NCBI GenBank assembly: GCA_027579435.1
Contig: JANBPK010001040.1
Span: 124,001-188,000, forward strand
Direction of reading: 5' to 3'
Origin: Candolleomyces eurysporus
Taxonomy: Eukaryota; Basidiomycota; Agaricomycetes; Agaricales; Psathyrellaceae
Length of the DNA: 64,000 nt
Part shown: positions 46,024 through 56,581 of the stretch, piece by piece
How positions within the stretch are numbered: the first letter of the stretch is position 1
How the letters are laid out: each line of letters starts with the position of its first letter
Position numbers and translations under genes: made by a program
The notes under the pieces: model-generated
What the model saw: the letters and a program-made list of their open reading frames with translations, nothing else
Told to the model about the DNA's origin: nothing
Databases searched by the model: none

Positions 46024-48120
46024 ATGCTCTCCTCGGGTCTTCACCACGTTCTCGCACTCATTATGCTCAGCACTTGTGTGCGAGCACTGGTCGTCACGAT
46101 CCCTGCTCAGGCTCCGTCTGGCGCGAGTATCATCGCTCCTGACCACGTCTCATTATCAATCGAGCAGGATCGTTGGATTGACTGGATCGGGTCCACCTCG
46201 AGGAACGAGTTCTTCTACAACTCCTTGGATAACCTCGTTAGCTTGACTGGTATACCGCCACGGATCAGGATTGGTGGTCAAACGGCTGATGCTGCCAACC
46301 CTTCAAATTCCCCGAGTGTCGAGGTGCGTGCTCTCTAACACCGACCATTCAGATGCTTGCCGCTCATATCGCTGTACCCCTATGCGCCCCTCTTCCATAG
46401 TTCTCCAACTCGTTCTATGACAACACAACGGTTAGCAGCAATCAGCCGTACCCGGCTGCTTTTGGTATGAGCGTTGGATCCAAGTTCTATCCCACCGTTC
46501 GATTCCTACCCAAAAGTAAGTGCTCTGTGGTGAACTTTATTAGAACCCTTACTCATCGATCTTTTTTGCCTGAACTTCTTAGATACCAGGGTTGTCACCG
46601 GCATCAACTACGGCGCTAATGACGACTTGAGGGCATCCGTTCATATCTCCGAAATCGTGAAAGCCTTCCAATCACCCGAGGTTGCGGCGCAGGGGGTCAC
46701 ACTCGAAGCCATAGAACTTGGTCATGAGCCCGACCGGTACGGAAAGGATAACTACTTCAAAAACTGGGACATTCACTGGTCGGACACCTCTACGAAATAC
46801 CTTATCGAGTAAGTGGCTGTTTGCTTTGGCTTCCTTGCTGCTCGCACCAGGAACGGATTGCTGATTTAAGCGAATCTTGGATTTAGGTGGACGAATTGGG
46901 TGAAAAACATCATCGATATCCTCCGCTCTGGTTGGTTGGGTTCGCCGTACGATCCCCCCTTCTGGACCGCTTCCATATCGGCTTTGGGCCCTCGCACTGA
47001 GAGCTGGACCGGTAAATATCTTGTCAATAATGGCTTGTTGCCGGGGAATATCGCCGCCAACATCAAAACGTGGGTTTCTAAACCTCTTGATTTCTTTGCT
47101 GCATGGATCGCTGATGGGTAATCCTCTCGTGTAGATTCTCTCAACACCACTATAGTGGCACAGCTTGCAAGGGCAATGCCAAGGACTTGCAAACCCTCAT
47201 GACAAAATCGCAAATTCGCGAAGGCTTGAAGGCCTTCGAGGCCGATATTGAGGCAGCGAAGTCGAAAGGTATCGACTACGTTTTGGGAGAAGCTAACAGC
47301 TTCTCATGTCATGTACGTGTTTCTCTCTCCTTCCTTTCGTCAACATCTCAATCTGACGTACGTGGCTAGGGTGCTGCTGGTGTGAGCAACGTCGCGGGTT
47401 CAGCCATCTGGGCGCTCGACTACTTGCTTTATGCATCGCAACTCGGGATCTCGCGTGTCTACTTCCACCAGGGCGTTGGCTACAAGTTCAACTTCGTAGG
47501 TTTACTCGTCTCTCTAAACCATTTGAGACTCGTAATGACTTACTTCTTCATCAGATCCAACCCACTGCTCTCAGCCGTTCGCCCCTAGACAACTCCGCGA
47601 TGTCTCCTCCCCGTCAGCCCTATGTCCAGCCGTCGTACTACGCCGCCATCATCGCTGCGGAAGCCATCGGTACGAGTGGACAGACGCGCGTCGTTGAGCT
47701 GTCGACATCGGACGAATCGGTTTCTGGATATGCATTCTACGAAGGCGATACACTCGTCAAGGCGCTCTTCATCAACTCAAAGGCTCACTTGAGGTCGGAT
47801 GACTCGAGGTCTCGAGTTTTGATTAATTTGGACCTTGATGCGCCTGTATCGGGTTTGGTGACACTCAAAAGGCTGTTTATTCCGTAAGNTTTTTTTTTTC
47901 CACTTTCATAGTTCGTTGTGGTTTTGATGCTTGATCGCTGACGCCCATTTGTTGGATCTGCAGTCACGCTGAGGCTACTGGTGGTCTCACCTGGGGAGGT
48001 CTTTCGTACGAGACTCCGGACGCACGCGCAAGAGGCGTTTCTAGGGTTGAGAGTGTCAATCCTGCCGATGGGTTCTACCTGCGTGCAACGGAGGTTGCTT
48101 TAGTTTCTTTCGGCAACTAA
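46024..48120 (+). CDS. secreted GH79-type glycoside hydrolase
   Basis: Multi-exon gene; exon 1 is 46024-46323 and the stop is TAA at 48120. A signal peptide (MLSSGLHHVLALIMLSTCVRA) opens the protein. The barrel shows RIGGQTAD, then IELGHEPDRYGK, whose Glu fits the acid/base, and later LGEANSFSCHGAAGVSN, whose Glu fits the nucleophile. After an intron that includes an N at 47889, the end (HAEATGGLTWGGLSYETPD) fits the C-terminal beta domain of GH79. Fungal GH79 enzymes such as beta-glucuronidases act on arabinogalactan or related plant polymers outside the cell; the exact substrate is inferred. No frame break was seen. A TATA box lies 90 bp upstream. Confidence 0.85.
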
Positions 48121-48817
48121 ATCAAGACCTCGAGTGTGGCTGGACCCCAGATACTCGTTTTGGATCCTGAGTGATGTAAAATATACACGGAGAGCACGCA
48201 GTTGATGTCCTTCGGTTAGGTTTAGCTCTATTGTTTTATGAATCTGTCTGTAGCAATTTAGTGAATACGTCGATACCCTGTCCTGTATTTTTAGTCTGCA
48301 AGTCTCAATTCAANTAGTTTCGCAATTGAAATCAGCGTGTCGATCAGTGTGTGTGAGTCGACGGAAACTGTTTGATCATAAGCTCGAGATGGATTGGCTC
48401 CCGGTTACTCATCAATATTTGTGATGACGGAACGGCGCTCCTTTCAGACCGAATGTTTGCGTCCTCGTACTCTATCGCTGTAAACGGCGCGTAGCTGTAA
48501 CTACATCCCTCCATGCTTCCCCTGCGTACTAACCGAAAATCCCCTGATACTTTGACAGCATGGAGTATGTTTCATTGTTCTACCTGACGCCCCAACCAAG
48601 CTGCACTGCTCTAGAGCACTAACCTTCCTCCTTGGAAAGGTACTCCGGACAGTTCGAAAATGCTCATCATGAAACTGTTTGTAGCTCCATAGGAACCCGG
48701 ACGCCTGTGGCGTCTTTGGTGAACTAGAACTCATTTGGCTGCCATTCAATACACTGACATATTTAATAGCCGGAAAATGCTTCTCTACGGTCGCCCATTC
48801 CTTCTGAACGACATTCG
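48121..48817. other. intergenic, no gene recognised
   Basis: 3' side of the GH79 gene and 5' side of the membrane protein gene. An N is at 48314. No motif or element was recognised. Confidence 0.5.
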
Positions 48818-50891
48818 ATGGACCCTCTTCTCCAAACTGCGCTCGCCGTCTATGTCAACGACTACTATTCCCGAGGTGCGCTTTGTCTAATTCGTCCATG
48901 TACTACCCGCGCTGACGCATCGCTGCGGCTGACTTCACCAAACGCGACGTATCTTCTCTTCAACTCTACAGCTGCTGCCACGACTTTCCTCCTCTATGAT
49001 TTCTTCTATACGCTGGAAGATGAGGTCAGTCGTGGCTTGCTGCTCTCAATACTCTTGAACTCATGATCTCATCGTGTTCGTCGGATTGGGTAGATTAAAT
49101 ATATCTGGAAGTGAGTTCATCAATTTCGTGATACAGTCTTAGGAACTCTACTGAAGAGGAGTCGCTGACTGTTAATGTGTCGGAAATTCCTAGGGCAAAG
49201 TGGAATCTTGCCAAATGCATGTACTTGGCGATTCGGTACTACGCACTTGCCTGGTCAATGTGAGCTGACAACCTGTGCTACCTTTTTCCTCGCCTCATAT
49301 CGAGTGATACAGAACGTTCGTCATAGGTGGGTACCCTTTGACGCTCCTCTTGAGCAGCCCGCCCCGACTGCGAGGTATCTAAAGCTTGACGTTGTGTTTT
49401 AGTCTCTCAATTCAAAGACCCCTCTACCGCAGTGAGTGTGGCTTTACTTTTTTTCCGATAATGTTACCAAACTCGCTAATATATCCTCTCCGGCATCTAG
49501 TTGTGCGTTACCGCGCTACCCGTTTCGCCGCCGTATTTGGATGGCTGAGTGATTTTGACTTACCCGCAGCTGCCAAACCTTCATCCGTGTCTCAGCTCTG
49601 TATGTTTCCAGAATTTTCAAAGTATCGTTAATTTTCTCACCGCATTCTGAATGAATTCCTTGACTGGTAGGGCTGGAACTAGGATGTGCACTTTTCTGGT
49701 CGACGCAATCTGTGTCATGCGAGTCCATGCATTGTATTCATGCAGCCAAAAGGGTCAGTTCGCATTCAAGAGATTCTAAGAAGTACTCAAAGACTTGGAT
49801 AGTCCTGGTGGCTTTACTTCTCCTTATTTCCTGTGGGTTCATTTTGATATTCAAAAAGATAAGATATACTGATCGTACGAGCAGGCGAATTTGGGGTCAG
49901 TCCTCTCTTTAAGTATGGCCAGTAAATTGATTAATTTCGAATAGATAAGTTTCTATATGTCTTTCACCGTCACCAACTTTCCCGAGGACATACCACCACT
50001 TCCTTTCCATTTCGAGGTGGCACCGTGTTTGGGAAAAATCCCAGCTCCTAAAGAGAGAGGGCATTTGCTGGCTGCCTGGTGTGTCCAATTGCTCTCTATG
50101 TTTGCCGGAGAAACCTAACAAATACTTTCAAAGGATACTGGCCGTTGTAACCACCTGTACGTGAGCCTTTAACACTGAGTGGCTCGTTTCTCTGATCGTT
50201 CAGCTGTCACGTCGGAATCGACAGCGGTATACTTCTTCATGACCCTGTACAAACTACGGGTCTCCGTAACCGACGATCAGGGCAAACGCAGATTTGACCT
50301 CATCATGAAAAATTGGTCCTATATAAATCCTTTGATGCATGTTCTTCTGGTGGACGGAGCACTCGTATTTCTAATGTGAGTCATTATGGTGTTTCTGGAT
50401 CGACCATTCGACTGAAGTTAACCCCTTTCTTCCCTGTCAATTGAACTAGCATTATTCGTACGTCCGCTGTTTCAGCATTCAATTCTAAATATTCACGATG
50501 GCCAGTAATATGCGCCTTGTCGGCGGCCCTCTCAATGTACGAGGATGCCATCTATTATACCCCTTCCATCCCGTTCGTCAGCTCAATTGATCTCAAAGTT
50601 GCTATACGACTACTTAAATTTCGATCGGTTTATAGATGGCTCTACGCCACTATGTCCTTTTGTGTAAGTGAAAGTAGTTCGCCTTTAACGTCACTAACAT
50701 CTCCCCAGGGCACACGTCTTGTCCTCAACTTGCGTCGACAAGGGGGAAGAGGCACACCGACAACGATCCTTACACTGCCTGGTAAGGGACGCAGGCGGAG
50801 TCCAAGGGTGGAAGACGATGAACACGAACTGTCGCGTATGCAATTCGAACGCCCAGAAACGGCTGAGATCACTCGGTCGTTCAGTGTATAG
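48818..50891 (+). CDS. DUF6533-type multi-pass membrane protein
   Basis: Many small exons. The first three are clear: 48818-48875, 48972-49024 and a mini-exon giving IKYIWK. They join in frame as AVYVNDYYSR, TTFLLYDFFYTLEDE, then KAKWNLAKCMYLAIRYYALAW, the signature of the DUF6533 family, a mushroom-expanded group predicted to span the membrane about seven times. Hydrophobic exons continue to 50650, and the last exon ends GTRLVLNLRRQG plus a polar tail to 50891. Middle exon borders were not fixed. Function is unknown; a receptor-like role has been guessed for the family but is not shown. Confidence 0.75.
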
Positions 50892-51127
50892 TATATGGTG
50901 TAGATCCGGAAAGCAGACCTTCTCGAGGACATTAAAGTTATTCATGCAGTAGCCTATATTTCGCAAGTTTTCTCATGAGTTTGTTATAGAGATCCCGCCT
51001 ATCGTCGCTTTCAATCCGCTGGATCCAACCGTTCATGGAGTCTTGTGCCATAGTTCTGCGCTTCGGGGTACACCCATTACCAATTTCAACCTCGGGGAAG
51101 CAATTCAACATTTTCCTTTTGGAAAGT

Positions 51128-51859
51128 TCAGGTTAGATTGTGCGATGCAAGAGGCTGAAGTACTGACGAGATCCAATCGCTCCAGGAAGTAATCATAGTG
51201 ACCTTAGGGGCAACTTTCTCGAAGCTGCGCCAATCGTGATTGAAGTAAATTGTCCCGAAGACTTGGAGATCTTGCAGTACCGGAAAATCAGCGAGTATCT
51301 CTCTCCGACTCGGTCCAGGTGAAGCCTTGGTTCCGGGTACTCCATTTTCAAAGTACAGGGACAGAAATAGAAGGCGTGGAAGTGGGGGAAACTGGTCTTC
51401 AATTCTGGAGCGTGATGGAGGAAGATAACAGATCGTTAGGACCTCCAAGGTCCGTGCCACCATTGAAAGCACATCATGGATCGTTTCGTAGATGCCAATC
51501 GTGGTTTGAGATCTTGGTATCCGAATATAGAGGTAGCGGGTGGTGTGGAATGAGCTAGGAACAAGCTTGAGTAATCCGTGAAAGCGAAGAAACTGAAGGG
51601 TGCTCGTGACGGTAACGGAGTAGAGCCGGTGGTGTTTGGAAAGTTGATAGAACCTGCGCGAAACCAGAGAAAGTGCTCGTGCAGTGTTCCCGTTATCGCG
51701 ACAAGCTTTGTCAAATATCTCGTGCCAAACCTCTGTAGGACATTCTTCGAGATACATGAGCTCTGCTGTCGCTGGTGATGGTAAGAGGAAAAGGGTCACA
51801 ACTCGGTCCATGCGGTGCGGGAAAGAGTTACCAGAACAAGAATGAGGCGGTTGTGGCAT
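51128..51859 (-). CDS. F-box-like protein
   Basis: Single open frame of up to 243 residues. The first ATG is at 51859, but the Met at 51757 (MYLEECPTEVWHEIFDKAC) aligns with the start of the tandem F-box-like genes and is the likelier start. ARALSLVSRRFYQLSKHHR follows, a degenerate F-box. A short leucine-rich part (LEVLTICYLP, LPRLLFLSLYF) ends at SHNLT. It lacks the acidic linker and acidic tail of the genes at 32.8-36.4 kb and is much shorter, so a further exon may be missed. Inferred role: substrate adaptor of an SCF-type ubiquitin ligase. Confidence 0.7.
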   Translation of the reverse strand: MPQPPHSCSGNSFPHRMDRVVTLFLLPSPATAELMYLEECPTEVWHEIFDKACRDNGNTARALSLVSRRFYQLSKHHRLYSVTVTSTLQFLRFHGLLKLVPSSFHTTRYLYIRIPRSQTTIGIYETIHDVLSMVARTLEVLTICYLPPSRSRIEDQFPPLPRLLFLSLYFENGVPGTKASPGPSRREILADFPVLQDLQVFGTIYFNHDWRSFEKVAPKVTMITSWSDWISSVLQPLASHNLT

Positions 51860-52668
51860 TGCATCCGCTCTCGGCTTGCAGCTCGAGCTTAGGCTTCAGG
51901 TTTCAGTCCCCATTCAAACTCATTCCTCTCCTGGATAGGCGCTGATTTACCAGCTCAGTGAAACTCAGGGAGTCAAACTCTCCACGAGTACAGACAGTCT
52001 CCTCCGTAGAAGCTAGTCTAAGTAAGACATCGCGCGAGTGAACTACTAGCTGATTCTTCCATTCCCTTATTGCGAAGAACAGATGTTTACCTGACTATGG
52101 CAAGCAGACCGCCATAAGGTAAGGATTCGAGTCTGCACCTCGCGATTCTAAATCCACAAAGCTAAACATGGAAGCGACACTTCGAATAGGCCAGCTAGCA
52201 GGGCTTGCGCTGGTGATTGGAATGGTGAGTTCTTTTCGTACAGCACCTTACCTATATTTTACTGAATTGGTCTTTATGAAGGCAAAAGCATTATGAACTG
52301 GTGAGGAAAAACAAGGCACCGTCGGCTGGAACCCTGGGCTTCGGCTTGAATGCGGTCATTTACGGGAAGGTGTTCCCAGGACACTCACAACATCCGGGTA
52401 GCTGTGAGGTTCAGGAGGCTGTGAGGGACCGCGGTCACCGGCGTTCCTTTCCTCCTTTTCTTGCTCATCGTCTCAGACCATTTCTACAGCCGGCCGTGAA
52501 CATCGTGAAGAGACGGGGACAAAACACTGGTCGACCAGAGGATCCTTTTAGGCGGATAACTGTGCTATTGCGGTCAAAAGTGGTGAGGACTTTTATCCTT
52601 CGCCGCCCAGCTCGATCTATGGACCACAAGCAAATTCTTAGGTGACCATTTTTACCTCAGGTCTTTCA
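51860..52668. other. upstream region of second NACHT-TPR gene
   Basis: A possible upstream exon reads MEATLRIGQLAGLALVIGM at 52168 with a GTGAGT donor, and an open stretch follows at 52301-52645. Neither resembles a known family. They may be part of another transcript or chance. Confidence 0.35.
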
Positions 52669-55206
52669 ATGAACCTCCTGGAAGGGTCCCAGAATGCGTA
52701 TATCGAACAGTTGAATGGATATCAAGTGGAAGGAGACTTTCATCTTCACGCTGTCACCATGAGCGTCGAGCACAAAAGTAAGCGTCTCAATTGTCAATCA
52801 TCTTTATCAGCTCTACAATCTGACCAAATGGACTCAGGTGTGTCCGAACTTCTTCAACCCGTTACGGATGCATCCCATACTCGAGACCGGAAACGGTCAC
52901 CTCCCGATTCTGCTTGCCTTCCTGGGACGAGGTTGAAGCTAGTCAGCAATGTCAATACCTGGGCAAGTCGTGATATTACGATCGATACGGAGCCTCATAT
53001 ACGCTGGATGTATGGATACGCTGGGAGTGGCAAGTCCGCTATATCCCAGGAGGTCTGTGGAAAGTCGGAATTGCAGAGTAGGCCGATCGCCAGTTTCTTC
53101 TTTTTCCGGAATTCGGGAGAGAGGAGCACGATCTGGCGACTTGCGACGACTCTTGCAAGTCAAATGGCGGGGATGATTCCGGAGACGGAACCTCTCATAC
53201 GTGCGGCTGTGAACGCCGACCCTGGGTTGTTGAGTCCAAACGAAGAGGGGCCTTCCATCGGGGCAAGGATGCAGCGCTTGGTATATGCACCATTCAATGC
53301 TGCCGTTCAAGGGGAGGCTAAGGTTCGGGTGTTAGCGCGAGGCAATTTGAGGGCCAGGATGCGGCGCTTGGTCTATGGATCGCTCAAAACTACCGCTCAG
53401 GGGAAACCGATGGTTCGTGCGTTAGCGCGGGGCCCGTTTCTCATCGTCCTGGATGGATTAGACGAGTGCGATAACAAGGAGGAAGTTCAGGAGCTTATCG
53501 ATGGTATGCTCTTGTTCTTCGGCGAAAACCCCCTCATTCCCCTTCGCGTTTTTATCACAAGTCGAGTGGAACAGCACATCCAATCCCGGCTGAGTGCTCC
53601 TGGGGTCCTTTTGGATAACCTCGTGGATCATTGCTCCGACGATGACATCGCCACCTTCCTGAAGGTCGTTTTCGAGGATGGACGCAGGCGGAATTCGGTC
53701 GTCCAGGCCTACGTTCGGCAGCATGGAGAATGGCCCACACCCAGCGATAAGCAGAAGCTAGTCAAGCATATCGGCGGATCGTTCATTTTCGCATCGGCAA
53801 TTTTCAAGTTTATCATGAACTCAGATGCCTCAGGTGGTCCCCAAATGACACCCATGGATCGCCTTCCGTTGGCCCTCAAGATGAATCCTGGCCTTGACGA
53901 GCTCTACGAGCAAACATTGGCACGCTCGGAAGATCTCCCCCATTTTTCCAATATCATATCGACCATCGCTTTGGTTCTGAAGCCGCTTCCAACATCAGGA
54001 ATTGCAGAGCTCCTTGGAATCAATACCTATGAAGTTGTCAACGTCCTCGTAAATTTGCAAGCAATCATTCAGGTCCCAGGAACAGACGATATCCCCGTCA
54101 CATTCTGCCATACTTCTCTTCGAGACTTCCTGACCACCCAAAGTCGATCGGGCCGGTTCTTCGCACATCCAACCCATCATGTCCACCTCTTCCTCCGTTC
54201 TCTCGAGTGTGAGCTCAAAAATCGTCGACACAGGCCAGGCTCGTTCGTTCACCTCACCGAATGCACACCCGCTGTTGCTTATGCCCTTACATACTCAACG
54301 GGTCATTTGAACCAAGGAGGCGGCCTCTTCAAACTATCCGAGTTGGATTCTGCTATCCAGCTGTGTCGCGAGGCACTTGGACTCCATCCAGGCACCCCAG
54401 AGCCGACCCTTGCGCTGGCCAATGTAGTCTGCAGTCGGGCCATCCACACGGGGTCTCTTGTAGACTTTGAAGAGGCCATTGGTCTGTACCGTGAAGTGCT
54501 CGGGCTTCGACTCTCCCCCCATCCAGATCGCACCGCACTACTTAATAACCTTGGCAATGCACTTCTCGAACGTCATCAGCGTACAAGAACCATGGCTGAC
54601 CTTGAGGAGGGCATTTCCCTCTTTCGTGAATCCCTTCAACTTGAACCGCCGCCTCACCCGGATTGCTCGTTGTCGCTCAACGGTCTGGGCAATGCGCTCC
54701 TAGAACGTTATCGGCGTACAGGAGCCATGGCCGACATTGAGGAAGCCACTTCTCTTCATCGAGAATTGCTTCGGCTTCGACCATCGCTTCACCCAAATCG
54801 GTCGATGTCGCTCAATAATCTCGGAAAAGTCCTTCTGAATCGGTATAACCGCACGGGAAGTGTAGTTGACATTGAGGAAGCCACCTCACTTTTCCGGGAG
54901 GCACTTGCGCTTCGACCATCGCCCCATCCAGGTCGCTCAGTGCCTCTCAGTAATCTTGTTTTATCGCTTCAAGTTATGTTTGGAGAGAGCCATGCGCTCT
55001 CGAACCTCGAGGAGGCTATAGTCCATTGTAGAGAACTTGTCGGTTCTCGCGATGTCGGCCACAAGAGTCGTGTGGAATGGCTCAGTCTTTTGGCTTCCCT
55101 CCTCCAGACGCGATTTGACACGACGGGACAAGAGGAAGATCTCGATGATATTGCGAGTTTGAAGGAGCAGGCGAGTCGGATGTCCGGGTCCACCTCTGCG
55201 ACTTAA
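52669..55206 (+). CDS. NACHT-TPR STAND protein (fungal NLR-like), three-repeat form
   Basis: Paralogue of the gene at 13045-16316. Exons are 52669-52777 and 52838-55206, giving 825 residues; the 60-nt intron is in frame and stop-free, so it could also be retained (845 residues). The intron position and phase match the paralogue. The N-terminal segment is SQNAYIEQLNGYQVEGDFHLH. Walker A is GYAGSGKS (about residues 96-103) and Walker B is FLIVLDGLDEC. Between them a 90-bp tandem duplication (53263-53442) doubles ARMQRLVYAPFN...VLARG. Only three full 45-residue TPR-like units and a degenerate end follow, against nine in the paralogue. Expected role: intracellular sensor in non-self recognition or programmed cell death, by family analogy only. 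Confidence 0.9.
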   Translation: MNLLEGSQNAYIEQLNGYQVEGDFHLHAVTMSVEHKSKRLNCQSSLSALQSDQMDSGVSELLQPVTDASHTRDRKRSPPDSACLPGTRLKLVSNVNTWASRDITIDTEPHIRWMYGYAGSGKSAISQEVCGKSELQSRPIASFFFFRNSGERSTIWRLATTLASQMAGMIPETEPLIRAAVNADPGLLSPNEEGPSIGARMQRLVYAPFNAAVQGEAKVRVLARGNLRARMRRLVYGSLKTTAQGKPMVRALARGPFLIVLDGLDECDNKEEVQELIDGMLLFFGENPLIPLRVFITSRVEQHIQSRLSAPGVLLDNLVDHCSDDDIATFLKVVFEDGRRRNSVVQAYVRQHGEWPTPSDKQKLVKHIGGSFIFASAIFKFIMNSDASGGPQMTPMDRLPLALKMNPGLDELYEQTLARSEDLPHFSNIISTIALVLKPLPTSGIAELLGINTYEVVNVLVNLQAIIQVPGTDDIPVTFCHTSLRDFLTTQSRSGRFFAHPTHHVHLFLRSLECELKNRRHRPGSFVHLTECTPAVAYALTYSTGHLNQGGGLFKLSELDSAIQLCREALGLHPGTPEPTLALANVVCSRAIHTGSLVDFEEAIGLYREVLGLRLSPHPDRTALLNNLGNALLERHQRTRTMADLEEGISLFRESLQLEPPPHPDCSLSLNGLGNALLERYRRTGAMADIEEATSLHRELLRLRPSLHPNRSMSLNNLGKVLLNRYNRTGSVVDIEEATSLFREALALRPSPHPGRSVPLSNLVLSLQVMFGESHALSNLEEAIVHCRELVGSRDVGHKSRVEWLSLLASLLQTRFDTTGQEEDLDDIASLKEQASRMSGSTSAT
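53263..53442 (+). repeat. in-frame 90-bp tandem duplication inside NACHT domain
   Basis: Unit 1 (53263-53352) encodes ARMQRLVYAPFN and ends VLARGNLR; unit 2 (53353-53442) encodes ARMRRLVYGSLK and ends ALARGPFL. The paralogue at 13045 has a single unit (ARMHRLVYAPLK...ALARGPLL). Confidence 0.9.
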
Positions 55207-56581
55207 TTGCACATTGCGAGGCAGTGAGAGGACGTGATGCTGGTCGAGTTAGGTCGGCGTTCCTTTACTTTCCAAACTCAGCAGTGTATCAAACAGAAAA
55301 CCTCTTCTACATACTACAAAACAGGACAAAAGAACACACTAGATAATATTTCCCCATACTGTGATACTTGCCAGGTCTAGATTTCGACTGTACAAACGTA
55401 TAATCTAAGCCGATATGTAAACAGGCCCCAAGATAGAACTTTAGCACGCCCTAGGCTAGCCCTCGCTGTTCAGAGAGCCTTCACTGTACGTTCGAAACCG
55501 ACGAAGAAACTGTCCAGCGAGATGGTTACAATCGGGATAAGGTACGGTCATGTCCAAAACCCGACCCTACCTCCTCCCCAGCCCAGGTAAGCTTAATAGA
55601 GGTCATCAGGAGCCTTCCGACTAGGTAGAGACTCCAAAGGGTCTGGGTATACGTCTACGCTGAGATGAATATCGCTGTAGGGTAAGTAAGGTGGGTGGGT
55701 GTTCTGAGGAATACGTTTGCCATCGGCCATAGCGTCAGGCCCCATATTACGCCGCCTCATAGAGTGGTGGGGTTGAGCCATGTGCAGGGTCTCAGCAATA
55801 GCGAAATCGAAGACTCGATCTCCCAGTTCTCCATTGCAACCTTTGAGAGCTGGCTGGACAACGGGATGCTAGGTACCAGAGGCTCACCGCAGTTTATCGG
55901 GATCTTCTTACACCCACGATGCAAATTGCCTCCTGAAATGTGCAACTTCGTTTGTACACAATCTGTAGAAACGAAGAAGTTTGAGCGGCTCATTGGGCAG
56001 TAAGTATCCAGAGCCTTTGGGATGATATGGCCTGGGTGCGACGACGGAGCTCTATGGCTCCGGACCTAGGACTAGTCGGTTCATGAGCCTGGCTAGGGCC
56101 GACACAGAAGGGCTGGACCAGCTAGCCGTATGAGGGTGAGCGTCATCAGTAGACTGGTAGGCCAATAATATCGATGACACGCATCGGATAGGGCGATGGA
56201 AGGGTGAAAGAAGAACGGACCGGGAAGGGGGAGATGATACCACGTTGTTTGGATCCACAGCTGAGCCAAATAGCGCAACTTGAAATATTCTCGGCCTAAG
56301 GAAACTTCAAGTTCGGATGCTACACAAAAAAGATGCAAATGTTCACCCCAAATCGGCAACAGATTCTGGCCAATGCGTCCCTCAGTCGAAACTGGGGAGC
56401 ACCATGGGGTACCTATACACCACCATCCGTGTTGAACTGGAGTCTGGAAGTAGGAGGCTATTTCAAGTTCTATATATCAGTCCAACTTAGAGGATGCATG
56501 TCTTTTGTCAGGATAGAGTCGTAGAGTATATCAGAAGCATATTTTACATAGTTCGCCCGTTGTCAAGTTGCAAAACTCTGC
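55207..56581. other. intergenic, with 3' flank of the acyltransferase repeat unit
   Basis: No gene is supported. From about 56285 to 56560 it is homologous to 59730-59890 plus 60430-60560, the same flank of the next acyltransferase, and so provides the uninterrupted version of the LTR insertion site near 56405. Confidence 0.55.

Noticed and set aside
52301..52645. 114-codon open frame just upstream of the second NLR-like gene
   Set aside because: It starts at GTG, has no recognised motif and ends before the ATG. Kept only as a possible upstream exon.
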